From Mesostigma viride (Eukaryota; Streptophyta; Mesostigmatophyceae; Mesostigmatales; Mesostigmataceae): 31,698 nucleotides of DNA. Under the pieces are notes generated by a model. That model saw only the letters and a list, made by a program, of their open reading frames with translations. It was not told the DNA's origin and did no database searches. The translations under genes and the position numbers were made by a program. The stretch is from assembly GCA_009746045.1 (NCBI GenBank), contig RPFO01001455.1, forward strand, positions 1 to 31,698. Reading direction: 5' to 3'. Below, piece by piece: positions 18,392 through 27,353 of the stretch; within the stretch, counting starts at the first letter, position 1; each line of letters starts with the position of its first letter.

Positions 18392-18757
18392 ATGGAAAAC
18401 TCCCAGCCAGCTGTCCAGGAAAACGCGGCGCCCGTTGTGGAAAAGAAAAACAAGAAGCGGAAGGGGGTGACGGGCCCCGTGTCCGCGGAGTCTGACGCAA
18501 GCAAAGTGACCGAGTCCAGCCGCCCCCACGTCATGAGTTCGTCCGTGCCCGACATGAGCGTGGGGGACGTGAGGAAGTGTCTCAATCAGATCAGGAGGAA
18601 GGGGACCGCCATCCAAACCCAGCACCTGCTTTTTAATGACATGACGGCGGGAGACTTTGCGCTGAAATACGTGCTCGGAAACAACAATTCAAAGAAGGGC
18701 GGCGGCATTGTTGCCGAGGATATGTCCGATCAGGCACCCGTTGCGGTTGCCGAGTGA
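18392..18757 (+). CDS. small unrecognised Lys-rich protein
   Basis: A 121-residue protein: a disordered N-terminus with a basic KKNKKRKG patch at about residues 18-25, then a compact helical segment (SVGDVRKCLNQIRRKG) and a Gly-rich, acidic C-terminus. The basic patch could serve as a nuclear-localisation or DNA-contact site. AATAAA at 18772-18777 follows the stop. The next gene is convergent, 30 bases away. No family is recognised. Confidence 0.6.
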   Translation: MENSQPAVQENAAPVVEKKNKKRKGVTGPVSAESDASKVTESSRPHVMSSSVPDMSVGDVRKCLNQIRRKGTAIQTQHLLFNDMTAGDFALKYVLGNNNSKKGGGIVAEDMSDQAPVAVAE

Positions 18758-18777
18758 TTTATTCATCTAATAATAAA
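18758..18777. terminator. opposed AATAAA signals between convergent genes
   Basis: AATAAA occurs on + at 18772-18777 and on - at 18763-18758, within the 30 bases separating two convergent stops. The two transcripts would overlap at their 3' ends. Confidence 0.5.
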
Positions 18778-18787
18778 AATGACAAAC

Positions 18788-19333
18788 TTATCCAGCATTC
18801 ATGTAACTCTCCAACATTGTGACGTAGGAATTGGCATCCCCGCGAGGGTAATGCCTGGTAATTGAAAATACAAGGTCATTGCTTTCATCGGTCCTGGATA
18901 CCATATCCAGCACGAAGCCATGAAACATGCAGAAGGACTGGGCGTCGTTAAACGTGAACGCCTGGATGCTCATTTGATGAATCGCCTCTTCGTCCTCTGT
19001 CACGTCAGGGTCTGATAACCTGTGAAATATGCAATCCTCCACCTTGTCGTCATCCAAACTGTATTCGGACATCCTGTCATTCTTGTCATCCTCCCACAGC
19101 ACCTGGGACATTGTTGCGGCGGTGTCGAGCTCTTCAAACGCAATTATGTGAGTCATGGGGCGAATAAGCCCGCTCAATTTCCTGTCCCTCTCAAGCGTGT
19201 GGATCCCAAACAGTCTCGGGTAAGGTTGCTGTTTTCCCACTATGAAAACGGTACGGTCCCACATTCCTCTTGGCGGCGGTTCGTTTAATGCACAGATGGC
19301 CAGGCGGGGGGGTAGGGCGGCGACGGTGAGCAT
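18788..19333 (-). CDS. unrecognised 181-residue protein
   Basis: The protein has a basic, hydrophobic N-terminus (MLTVAALPPRLAICALNEPP), a middle reading MTHIIAFEELDTAATMSQ, and a strongly acidic region with DDDK and EDEE clusters. Met24 (MWDRTVFIVG) is an alternative start, at 19264. GTATTATGACAC lies 19 bases upstream of the first ATG, loosely like the shared motif. No family, membrane segment or catalytic motif is recognised. The gene is convergent with the small Lys-rich gene. Confidence 0.55.
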   Translation of the reverse strand: MLTVAALPPRLAICALNEPPPRGMWDRTVFIVGKQQPYPRLFGIHTLERDRKLSGLIRPMTHIIAFEELDTAATMSQVLWEDDKNDRMSEYSLDDDKVEDCIFHRLSDPDVTEDEEAIHQMSIQAFTFNDAQSFCMFHGFVLDMVSRTDESNDLVFSITRHYPRGDANSYVTMLESYMNAG

Positions 19334-19418
19334 TATTTTGGCACTCAGTGTGTGTCATAATACCACTATTTTTTTTATTTTACACGCCCGACGCGCAGGG
19401 GGGGCAGTGTCCAAATTT

Positions 19419-19735
19419 GAAAAATGGGCTGACTCAGCACAAAATTGGGCCATATCTGCACAAAATCCAGGACAGAATCTGAACAGAATCTTACCATATC
19501 CTGCATTGTCAGACCACCTGGCAGTTACAAATCTGACAGATATCTCTGACAGTCACCAAATCTGGTCAGAATCTGACAAGATCTTTGAAATCGCACGGTT
19601 CAGACCACCTGGCAGTTACAAATCTGACAGAGATCTATGAACAGTCACAGAATCTTGTCAGAATCTGACTATATGTTTGAAAGTGTCTTGTCAGACCATG
19701 GCAGTATCAGATCTTCCAAGGATCACGACATTTTT
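19419..19735. repeat. 91-bp-period tandem repeats upstream of the 20035 gene
   Basis: CAGACCACCTGGCAGTTACA occurs at 19510 and 19601, with a diverged copy (CAGACCATGGCAGTATCAGA) at 19692; the spacing is 91 bases each time. Units are rich in CAGATC, AGATCT and TCTGACA. The sequence before 19510 is less similar. No gene is supported from 19334 to 20034. Confidence 0.7.
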
Positions 19736-20034
19736 GCACGGTCCTGATCATCCAGGATAAAAAGAGAAGCTTCCTGTCTGTCCGTTTTGTCGTTTTCTGA
19801 CGCGTAAAAAGCGTCTCTTCGCCCTATGGGAGTTTATAAGCCACCCACCAAAGATCTTAGAGATTTAGGAAATATTGCTGACTGTGCACCCCCCTGAAAT
19901 TGGTCCCGGTCGGGGGTAAACAAATACACCCCTTCACAAGTTCTGTTCCGCCAGAAAGTTGCATAAAAGGGGTCCTACCACGCGAAAAACACTCTCTCAC
20001 TTCACAAACCACCCAAAAGCTCTGCAGACAGGCT

Positions 20035-21120
20035 ATGGAGACTTCAGACTTCATGGAGCACGTGGGGGTGGCTGGTGGGGTCCATATCTGGCGTCCGAAA
20101 GCCTGGATTCCCAACGCCCAAAAGCCTGGCAACATCCAGGTGTTGGGGGGCAATAAGGTTTGTCTGCAGACCCTGCTCAGGGTGTTTGCAAACGACAGCA
20201 CCATCAACCACACCAAGTTCTCCAACAGCACCGAGGGGAAGAGGCTGGCCAACGCCTTCAAACAAGTGAAGGGGGTTTACCCCATCAACGCCGATGGGAG
20301 CATCGACATTGAATTCGCTGTTCACGCCATCAAGTGGGCGTGTCCCATTCTGGCCATCACCGGTGTTCCCCCGCCGGCAGAGTGTCCACAGGAGACCAAA
20401 ATTGCTACAGGGCTGGCTCTCAGCATCGGTAAAGTGATCAAGAAACTCAGGGCTGATATTGACACCCTTTTCAACGAGTGCAAAGACTTTGTAAAGACTT
20501 CCTCTGACAAGTGCACCCAGGAGTCCACATTGGCTCTGGAGCGGGTCAACAGTCTTTATACGTTCCTGAAAGACGCCAGGCCTGGCACGCAGATTGTTGC
20601 CTTTTTGGCGAGACAGAGCACGGAGATCTCCTATGAAGTTTATCAGAAGAGCGTGGATGCGAGCGTCGGGGCAATGCTAGGGGATTTGATTTTGCGCAGG
20701 GAGACCGCCTTCAAGCAGATCAACGAGATCTGCGCCGACTACCTCAAGAAGCATTCACCGAGCGAGGAGGAGAGCGGACCAGGGATGAGTACTGGACCCG
20801 ACTTGAGGAGTGCCAAGAGGACGCGCGTCGACGAACCTGTTACGGACACTCCTCCTCTGTTCCAAGCCCCCATCGCACCGTCTGCTTCTTCCGCGGAGAC
20901 TGCTACATCATCGACCGTGCATTACGACTTTCCGATACCTTCTTTGGACACCACCCCCGCATTCAACGCCCCTGTATCCAACGCGGGCGACTCTGTTCTT
21001 CCTCCCCACACGTCCACGGAAGGCGGCCTAGATGACTGGTTTAACAATATGTCTCCCTTGGACACGAGCGATGTTAACTGGGACGACTTGGGACTGAAAG
21101 GTTTTGCCGCGACTGCCTGA
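20035..21120 (+). CDS. unrecognised protein with acidic/aromatic C-terminal tail
   Basis: A 361-residue protein starting at the ATG at 20035. Residues 1 to about 240 are globular and helical, with phrases such as FANDSTINHTKFSNSTEGKR and FAVHAIKWACPILAIT. A Pro/Ser/Thr-rich linker follows, and the last 30 residues combine acidic and bulky hydrophobic residues (DDWFNNMSPLDTSDVNWDDL), as acidic transactivation segments do. A basic KRTR lies near residue 262. Upstream sequence has CATAAAAGG near 19963, a possible TATA-type element, and 91-bp repeats. A transcription-factor role is inference from the tail only; no DNA-binding domain is recognised. It converges on the candidate nuclease gene, 79 bases apart. 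Confidence 0.6.
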   Translation: METSDFMEHVGVAGGVHIWRPKAWIPNAQKPGNIQVLGGNKVCLQTLLRVFANDSTINHTKFSNSTEGKRLANAFKQVKGVYPINADGSIDIEFAVHAIKWACPILAITGVPPPAECPQETKIATGLALSIGKVIKKLRADIDTLFNECKDFVKTSSDKCTQESTLALERVNSLYTFLKDARPGTQIVAFLARQSTEISYEVYQKSVDASVGAMLGDLILRRETAFKQINEICADYLKKHSPSEEESGPGMSTGPDLRSAKRTRVDEPVTDTPPLFQAPIAPSASSAETATSSTVHYDFPIPSLDTTPAFNAPVSNAGDSVLPPHTSTEGGLDDWFNNMSPLDTSDVNWDDLGLKGFAATA

Positions 21121-21185
21121 AAGGCGCGGTTGGCACTTTTAAAGTTAGTTTTATGGTTGTTAACGACTTGATGTATCGAACTCTG

Positions 21186-21191
21186 TTTATT
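21186..21191 (-). terminator. AATAAA after the candidate nuclease gene
   Basis: On the - strand AATAAA lies 9 bases beyond the stop at 21200. Confidence 0.4.
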
Positions 21192-21199
21192 GAGAGTAT

Positions 21200-21829
21200 T
21201 TAACTTTTAATGGAAGCCTTTATTTGCTTGATGAATTGAATCACGTGCACGTAGACCGTAGGCATCATGAGCGTCCCCATGGGGTCGTCCTTAAAGTATT
21301 CCGCGTTCACATCATACACGTGAACCCCGCGAGGGGCGGCAAGACAGACCATATTGGAAATTTCATCTTCCCTGATAGCGTGTCCGCCATTGTGCACGAA
21401 CACAGCCTTGGCCTTATCTCGCTTGCAATCCAGTAGTCCGAGTGCGTATAGGAAATTGGATTGTCTCGCCACGACCAGCGAGCCCGTGTAGGGCGAACGG
21501 GCTTCCACCACGCCGTCCACCAGCGCCCCTTCCATATGAGCCGCCAACTTCTCCATGATGCGTGTTTCCTGTTGGGACGAGTCTGCCTCGCTCCGTGGTG
21601 GAAATTGCACGCCCAGACTCTGCATGTAGGTCTTGAACCATTCTGAGGAGCGCACGCGCCGGATGAGCGAATCGTGTTGATCGCAGTAGTCCTCTAGCGT
21701 GATGGAGCACTCCTCCTCTGTGGGCGAGTCGTCCGTGGCGAGCGACATGATGGCGGACAGGGACGGCATGTCGTTTCGACTCTTTATTCCCCACACGTAT
21801 TCGGGGAGGTCGTCCGTTGTGAAAATCAT
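21200..21829 (-). CDS. candidate PD-(D/E)XK nuclease beside a methyltransferase
   Basis: A 209-residue protein. Its second half has the order expected for a PD-(D/E)XK nuclease: a helix with Glu residues (MEKLAAHMEG), a VDG turn with Asp105, and GLLDCKRDKAKAVFVHNGG with Asp134-x-Lys136 entering a hydrophobic strand. The spacing of 29 residues is within the family's range. It is divergent from the DNA methyltransferase gene, starts only 31 bases apart, the usual arrangement of type II restriction-modification pairs; chlorovirus genomes carry such pairs. The N-terminal 80 residues are acidic and unrecognised. Seen: the residues and layout. Inferred: the fold and the restriction role. It could instead be an unrelated protein with a chance DxK. 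Confidence 0.4.
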   Translation of the reverse strand: MIFTTDDLPEYVWGIKSRNDMPSLSAIMSLATDDSPTEEECSITLEDYCDQHDSLIRRVRSSEWFKTYMQSLGVQFPPRSEADSSQQETRIMEKLAAHMEGALVDGVVEARSPYTGSLVVARQSNFLYALGLLDCKRDKAKAVFVHNGGHAIREDEISNMVCLAAPRGVHVYDVNAEYFKDDPMGTLMMPTVYVHVIQFIKQIKASIKS

Positions 21830-21860
21830 TTTGTTCTCGTGTTGGTATTATACACGTGCG
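21830..21860. promoter_or_regulatory. 31-base divergent promoter region
   Basis: Between two divergent starts lies GGTATTATACACG on + and GTATAATACC followed by AACACG on -. The near-palindromic TATTATA core may serve both genes, tying methyltransferase and candidate nuclease expression together. Confidence 0.45.
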
Positions 21861-22771
21861 ATGGTGGGGACTTGGAGACACATAGACCTGTTCGCCGGGC
21901 TGGGCGGGTTCTCGATGGGCTTGAGGAAAGTCCGCAACGTCCAAACGGTGATGGCCGTCGAGATGAACCCGTCCGCTTGTGACGTGTTTGAAATTCTCAA
22001 CGGGGAGTCGCCCATCTGCGACAAGATCGAGAACGTGCCCGACCATCTTATACCGAAAGCTGACATCATCACGGCCGGTTTTCCTTGTCAGAGCTTCAGC
22101 AACGCTGGACTCAAGCGGGGTATGAAAGATGTCCGTACCAAGGGCATACGCGACATATTTCGTTTCATCCGCATCGCTGACCCGACACACGTAATCTTGG
22201 AAAACGTGCCAGCGATCATCAACTTCCCCGTGTTCAAGAGGATCTTGCGTGAACTCCGCGGACACGGATTCAACGTGGATTACGAGATCATAGGTGCCCA
22301 CACCCACGCCGGTCTGCGGCAGAAGAGGCGCCGGGTGTTCATTGTGGCGAGCAAGAACCCGCTGTACAGGTTCCCGCCCCCCTGTCGTCGCGCACGGACT
22401 CGTTCGACTTCAACAAGACGGCGCCACCGGAGTATTACTTGGACCCTGGCTCCAGGTTGTATGGCGTGCTCGCTCACGCGGAACCCGGTCGCTTTTATCA
22501 GGCCAATTACAGTTTCGAGGCGAAGGATTCGGACGTGGCGTTCACTCAGCGCGCCGCCCAGGGCGCGAACAAGAACGCGCGCCTCTACATCCGAGACCCC
22601 GTCGGTATCAGGACGCTCACCGAGAGCGAGGCTTTCAAGCTGCAAGGGATCCCTACCACGCGCCTAGGCGCGCTCATGCGCGAGGTCAGCATCAACAAGA
22701 TCCTTAAGGCGGTGGGCAACAGCGTGTCTCCCAAGGTCGTCGCGATTGTCGCTGCCTGTTTATTGGGTTGA
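21861..22771 (+). CDS. DNA (cytosine-5) methyltransferase, frameshifted
   Basis: The frame from the ATG at 21861 has motif I (HIDLFAGLGGFSMG, residues 7-20), motif IV with the catalytic Cys (GFPCQSFS, Cys76), motif VI (ENVPAI, 114-119) and motif VIII (QKRRRVFIV, 154-162). After the C6 run at 22377-22382 this frame becomes Arg/Thr-rich nonsense. The +1 frame carries on, with the target-recognition region and motifs IX (RTLTESEAFKLQG) and X (VGNSVSPKVV) to the stop at 22771. One extra C would join them; this is either a base-calling gap or a true inactivating deletion. The family methylates cytosine at C5 in a short DNA site; the site cannot be read from the sequence. Total length (about 300) is normal for a phage or virus type enzyme. 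It is divergent from the candidate nuclease. Confidence 0.85.
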
Positions 22772-22809
22772 TAACAAAATATGTGTGTCTATCATGTACG
22801 ACAGCGGCG

Positions 22810-25565
22810 ATGACAGATGCGACATCTCGGGCCATCAACGTTATAGTCGGCCTGTTAAAGCAAGCGATGGATAAGCCGGAAGGCACGGAGGCGGAAAGAG
22901 TGGAGAAGGCGCGCATGTTGAACTCTCTGCTCATGCTCTTTCGATTGCTAAAAGCTCGGTTAGTGGGGTCATCGGACCCGCCCCCTCCTGCCACTGGAGG
23001 GTGGCGTCCTGCCATCATTGACTACGATGGCGGGTGGCACCCCGGCCCCCCGCCCGATTGCCAGATGTGGGGGGTGGGGAATACTCATCATATTCGTCCA
23101 TGGACACCTCTTCCTATCGCCAAGACGGCGGCGGGGGGTCTTTCACTTCTCCAGCTCCCATAAAGCCGAAGCCGGTCAAACCCGCACCAGAGCCCGCATT
23201 ACCAAATACAACACAAAGCGGGACACAAACAGCACCACCGACCGCGACAGCCACACAAACAGCACCACCGATTGCGACACAGACAGCCACACAAACAGCA
23301 CCACCTGTCGCCCCTAAAAGAGACGAGAAGCCAGTTATGGCGCGGGTATTTGAGGAGGATACTAATGACCTACTACAATCTATGAGCTCATTGTATAAGA
23401 AATTGAATCACCCCAAGCCAGCGCCACACACGCCACATGTCCGGCCACATGTCTCTTTTAATGAGCGGTTCGGACAAGAGGCAGAACTGTGGAAATCGGC
23501 CAAGCCTGTCGACGCACCGGGCGCCAAGCCAGCGCCACACACGCCACATGTCCGGCCACATGTCTCTTTTAATGAGCGGTTCGGACAAGAGGCAGAACTG
23601 TGGAAATCGGCCAAGCCTGTCGACGCACCGGGCGCCAAGCCAGCGCCACACACGCCACATGTCCGGCCACATGTCTCTTTTAATGAGCGGTTCGGACAAG
23701 AGGCAGAACTGTGGAAATCGGCCAAGCCTGTCGATGCACCGGGCTCCAAGCCCACGGGTGCAAACACATCAACAGACACACCAGCAGCAGCGCCATCAGA
23801 CAAACCGAGAAATACAGGACCAGCAAACACATCAACAGACACACCAGCAGCAGCGCCATCAGACAAACCGAGAAATACAGGACCAGCAAACACATCAACA
23901 GACACACCAGCAGCACCAGCACCACCAGCAAAAACAGGACCAGCAGACACACCAACAGGCACACCAGCAGCACCAGCACCACCAGCAAAAACACCAGCAA
24001 ATACAGGACCAGCAAACACATCAACAGGCACACCAGCAGCACCAGCACCACCAGCAAAAACACCAGCAAAAACAGGACCAGCAGACACACCAACAGGCAC
24101 ACCAGCAGCACCAGCACCACCAGCAAAAACACCAGCAAATACAGGACCAGCAAACACATCAACAGACACACCAGCAGCACCAGCACCACCAGCACAAACA
24201 CCAGCAAATACAGGACCAGCAAACACATCAACAGACACACCAGCAGCACCAGCACCACCAGCACAAACACCAGCAAATACAGGACCAGCAAACACATCAA
24301 CAGACACACCAGCAGCACCAGCACCACCAGCACAAACACCAGCAAAAACAGGACCAGCAGACACACCGACAGGCACACCAGCAGCACCAGCACCACCAGC
24401 AAAAACACCAGCAAATACAGGGCCACCTCTCCCGTCTGACCCCAACAGTTGGGATCAATCGACTGAAGAAGACCCTGATCCGAAGATGGAAGAGGTGCAC
24501 AAGATAGAGCGCAAAATGCAGAATTTGCTTAGACGTCCAGATTGGGGGAGTGACAAGTTCAAAAAAGATCACGAGGATATCTTGTCGAAATTCAACGAAA
24601 TTATGGCAACTATTGATTCCGATCAGGCGGGGAAACTGTTTGCCGAAGTAAAATCGAGGTATGAAGTACAATACGAAAATAGACGACTGCTCCATGAATT
24701 ACTGCTTGATCAGGCGCGTAAAAGCGTGGCGGCTCTCGACAAAAAAATTGACAAAAACGGGCTAGAATGGTCTGGACTAATGGAAACCGCTCAGGCAGCG
24801 GTTTCCCAGTTGCCAGAGGGTGAGCAGAAAGAGGGGTTAAGTCTACTCCTGGATACCGCGGCGAACACACAACTACAACTACTAATGACACCCTCGGGAT
24901 CGCCAGTCGCACAACCAGCATCACCGGCGTCACCAGTCTCACAACCAGCAGCACCGGCGTCACCAGTCTCACAACCAGGGCCCATAAAGGCACCAGCGAA
25001 AAAGGTGCCTGAAAGTGCAAAAGAAAACCCACCAAATGATACACAAGCCCCGGGTGGAAGGGGTCCAGCTAGTCTAAAGGGCAGCAGTCTTGTGAACGTT
25101 AGGACTCGTGTCTCTAAATTTTACAAAGATACAAAAACATTAAAAGGCAATATGGCAGATAGTTTGTTGGCGCATGGATTGGCAGACGGGGATCTTAAAC
25201 TGCCAGAGGGGTATGAGGTGAAAGATAAAACAAATCCCCAAACGGCAGTTGATAACTTTTTATTCAGCCTCGGGGAAATTAAAATATTGCAAGTTATAAC
25301 AGACAGTAACAATAGACTGATCGGCGTTTATTACAAGGACAAACAGAAGAAGGGGGGGGAAGAATACGGTTGGGCTCAATTTCCACATCGGGATCGCACA
25401 CAAACCAAAGATGAGGATAAAAGCAGCGCTACGATGCACGGGCGGCAGAATCATTTACAGCACAAGGTGATGTTCCCGACTATGCCGTCATTCCCCTACG
25501 CGATATACGGAGATCAGGTTCCGTATTCCTACATGCAATCAGCAGCGGAGATACCGGTAATGTGA
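22810..25565 (+). CDS. large Pro/Thr/Ala-repeat protein, frameshifted near the start
   Basis: Residues from the ATG at 22810 form a helical N-terminus (MTDATSRAINVIVGLLKQAM). At the G6 run 23069-23074 the frame must shift by one to continue into the long frame that ends at 25565; one more G would do so. Alternatively, translation starts at the ATG at 23100. The body holds three 37-residue repeats (AKPAPHTPHVRPHVSFNERF and following), then two 21-residue and about seven 23-residue Thr/Pro/Ala repeats up to 24425. After that comes a helical, charged C-terminal part (24440-25560) with another short Pro/Ala/Ser stretch. The repeats suggest an extended, possibly glycosylated or structural surface protein or a length-variable spacer. 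No signal peptide or membrane segment is visible. It converges on the 25594 gene. Confidence 0.65.
23415..24425 (+). repeat. in-frame coding repeats of 111, 63 and 69 bases
   Basis: Three 111-base units begin at 23415, 23526 and 23637 and are almost identical. They are followed from about 23760 by 63-base then 69-base units rich in CACCAGCA. High nucleotide identity, not just protein similarity, points to recent unit duplication, and long open frames on other strands here are by-products. Confidence 0.85.
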
Positions 25566-25569
25566 TTTC

Positions 25570-25575
25570 TTTATT
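25570..25575 (-). terminator. AATAAA after the 25594 gene
   Basis: On the - strand AATAAA lies 19 bases beyond the stop at 25594, between the two convergent stops. Confidence 0.4.
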
Positions 25576-25593
25576 GATCAATTACATTGCCAC

Positions 25594-26910
25594 TCACGCG
25601 GACCAGGAGCTGCTGTATAGCATCTGTAGAGCGCGGGCTACGGGGGGGGATGACAGGCTCATGGAGTGCAGGGTGTGCATCACGCGGTCGCGGTACACGG
25701 GGACCGTCTCCCCCTCCACCATGTCCCTGATGGCGTGCACGAGCATGTACACACCCTGAGGGAGCTGGTGCCTCATGCCATCTACGAGGCACCGGACCGC
25801 TTGCTGAAACGGGTCCATGCCATCCAAGGGGGCGAGACGCGTGTAATCTGCCACAGACGGCGGCGGCGCTTGCACGAGCGGTGGGGGGGGCATTGGCTTG
25901 GCCGCGGAGGGTGCGCAGGGTGCGTCACTTTTGCGCAAGAGTCGAATCTCCTCCATGCTCGTGCGCAACTTATCGATCTCCTTCTCAAGCCTCGCACACT
26001 TCTCGTCTCTGAACGCCAGGTCCGTGCGCAAAATCTGGTTCTGAGTGTGTTTGTCCATCTCCGGGAGCTCCGACGCCTTGACTCTGTCCGCATCGTGCAC
26101 CCACGCAGGGGTGGACTTCAATGGCAGCGGGGTCTGCGACAGTTTCTCCATCAGCCTCTTGGACTCGGGGTACAACACTTCCGCCCTGTCCATCTTCTTG
26201 GCCAGGTCGTAGAACTCTCGCTTCGCCGTTCCATCCGCGTCATCGAATCGCTTCAGTGCGCGGGAGTAATTGGACAGTACGTCTTCGCACCACGCGAGGG
26301 TGAAGTACAGCTGCACTTTCCTCCTTTCCGCCTCCCTCTTCAACAGGTCGGCGCCCTTCGCAAAGTGTCGCACGTTGTGATTTTTCGACACCTTGACCTC
26401 GGACTTGTGGACGAACGCGTCCGTTCCCAGGAGCTTGAGGAGGTGATTGCACATGGCCACGCGCTTCTCTACGCTGTCTGGATGGCACGGGATTGCAAGG
26501 ACAAACGGCTTGACGAGTTCGAGCGTCACGTGCACTCCTCCACAGGTTCGCGGCAGGTCGTGAACGACCGCGCCCTTTATCCCGGTGTCCTCGATTTCCG
26601 CGTATTGGATACCCTTGAAGCAGGTAGATTCCGTTACGTAAACGCCGATATCCCTGGTTCGGAACACCACAGACTTGGACTGGGCGTCTATCCTTTTTGT
26701 CCGGATGTAAGGTCTGATGGGCCCCAACGGTTGCTCGAACCACTTGTCCACGTCCACTTCCACATCGGTGGGATCAGGGAGTCTCACAGCCCCTTTATTG
26801 TACGATGCGGCATACCTCTCGTGTTCCAGTGCGGCCCTGGCAGCCATGGCCGACACGTTATCTCGACTGCGACCTCTCTCCAGATGTCCGACATCCTCGT
26901 CCTCTATCAT
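25594..26910 (-). CDS. unrecognised protein with C-terminal coiled coil and Pro-rich hinge
   Basis: A 438-residue protein from the ATG at 26910 (MIEDEDVGHLERGRS). An upstream extension in frame to 27021 exists, but its residues look non-coding and no ATG motif supports it. The first 240 residues look globular (beta-rich stretches such as KSVVFRTRDIGVYVTES and GGVHVTLELVKPFVLAIP). A coiled-coil segment follows (KCARLEKEIDKLRTSMEEI), then a Pro-rich hinge (KPMPPPPLVQAPPP) and a helical end. No family is recognised. The layout would suit a virion or scaffold protein, but that is a guess. Confidence 0.6.
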   Translation of the reverse strand: MIEDEDVGHLERGRSRDNVSAMAARAALEHERYAASYNKGAVRLPDPTDVEVDVDKWFEQPLGPIRPYIRTKRIDAQSKSVVFRTRDIGVYVTESTCFKGIQYAEIEDTGIKGAVVHDLPRTCGGVHVTLELVKPFVLAIPCHPDSVEKRVAMCNHLLKLLGTDAFVHKSEVKVSKNHNVRHFAKGADLLKREAERRKVQLYFTLAWCEDVLSNYSRALKRFDDADGTAKREFYDLAKKMDRAEVLYPESKRLMEKLSQTPLPLKSTPAWVHDADRVKASELPEMDKHTQNQILRTDLAFRDEKCARLEKEIDKLRTSMEEIRLLRKSDAPCAPSAAKPMPPPPLVQAPPPSVADYTRLAPLDGMDPFQQAVRCLVDGMRHQLPQGVYMLVHAIRDMVEGETVPVYRDRVMHTLHSMSLSSPPVARALQMLYSSSWSA

Positions 26911-27353
26911 GGACACGTGAGAAAGTGCATGTGTGAGCGAGCGAGCGCTCCGAAATGCGCATGGTGCGTTCTGAGGCGGGAGAAAACTGAATTCAAATGA
27001 CAGATCCGTTAAAAGACCCAATATGTGACGGGGCAGTGCACAGTCACGAGATCCCGTGCTAGGCGGAATCTCGGGATCTCGAGATCTCGTGCTAAGCGTC
27101 TGACGAGATCAGTAACCGTCTGACGCGGATAAAGTTAGATCTCCGTCCAGATCAGTGACAAGACAGCGAGATCTCTGTCCAAAATATCCAGATCTGTCCA
27201 GATCAGTGACAAGGCGAGATCTCTGATGCAGGGTAGCCACATCATCATCTGTGACTGGGCCACTGAGATGCATGTGTGTGCCTCTGGATGAATGATTGAC
27301 AGGCGTGGACAAGGCGATTTTGGGGCGCTGGGCGCTGGGAGTGGCACTCAGCC
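26911..27353. repeat. intergenic AGATCT-rich repeats between divergent genes
   Basis: GTCCAGATCAGTGACAAG followed by GCGAGATCTCTG occurs at 27145-27177 and 27196-27225, about 51 bases apart. Before it, 27040-27120 holds CGAGATC, TCTCGAGA and GTCTGACG repeats. The region separates two divergent genes and could contain their promoters; no small gene is supported. Confidence 0.6.

Noticed and set aside
23408-24445. Gly/Val/Ala-repeat frame on - and Gln/His-repeat frames on +
   Set aside because: Other-frame readings of the coding repeats in the 22810-25565 gene.
25666-27000. 444-residue + frame
   Set aside because: Antisense to the 25594-26910 gene, with no motif and an Arg/His/Leu-rich composition.
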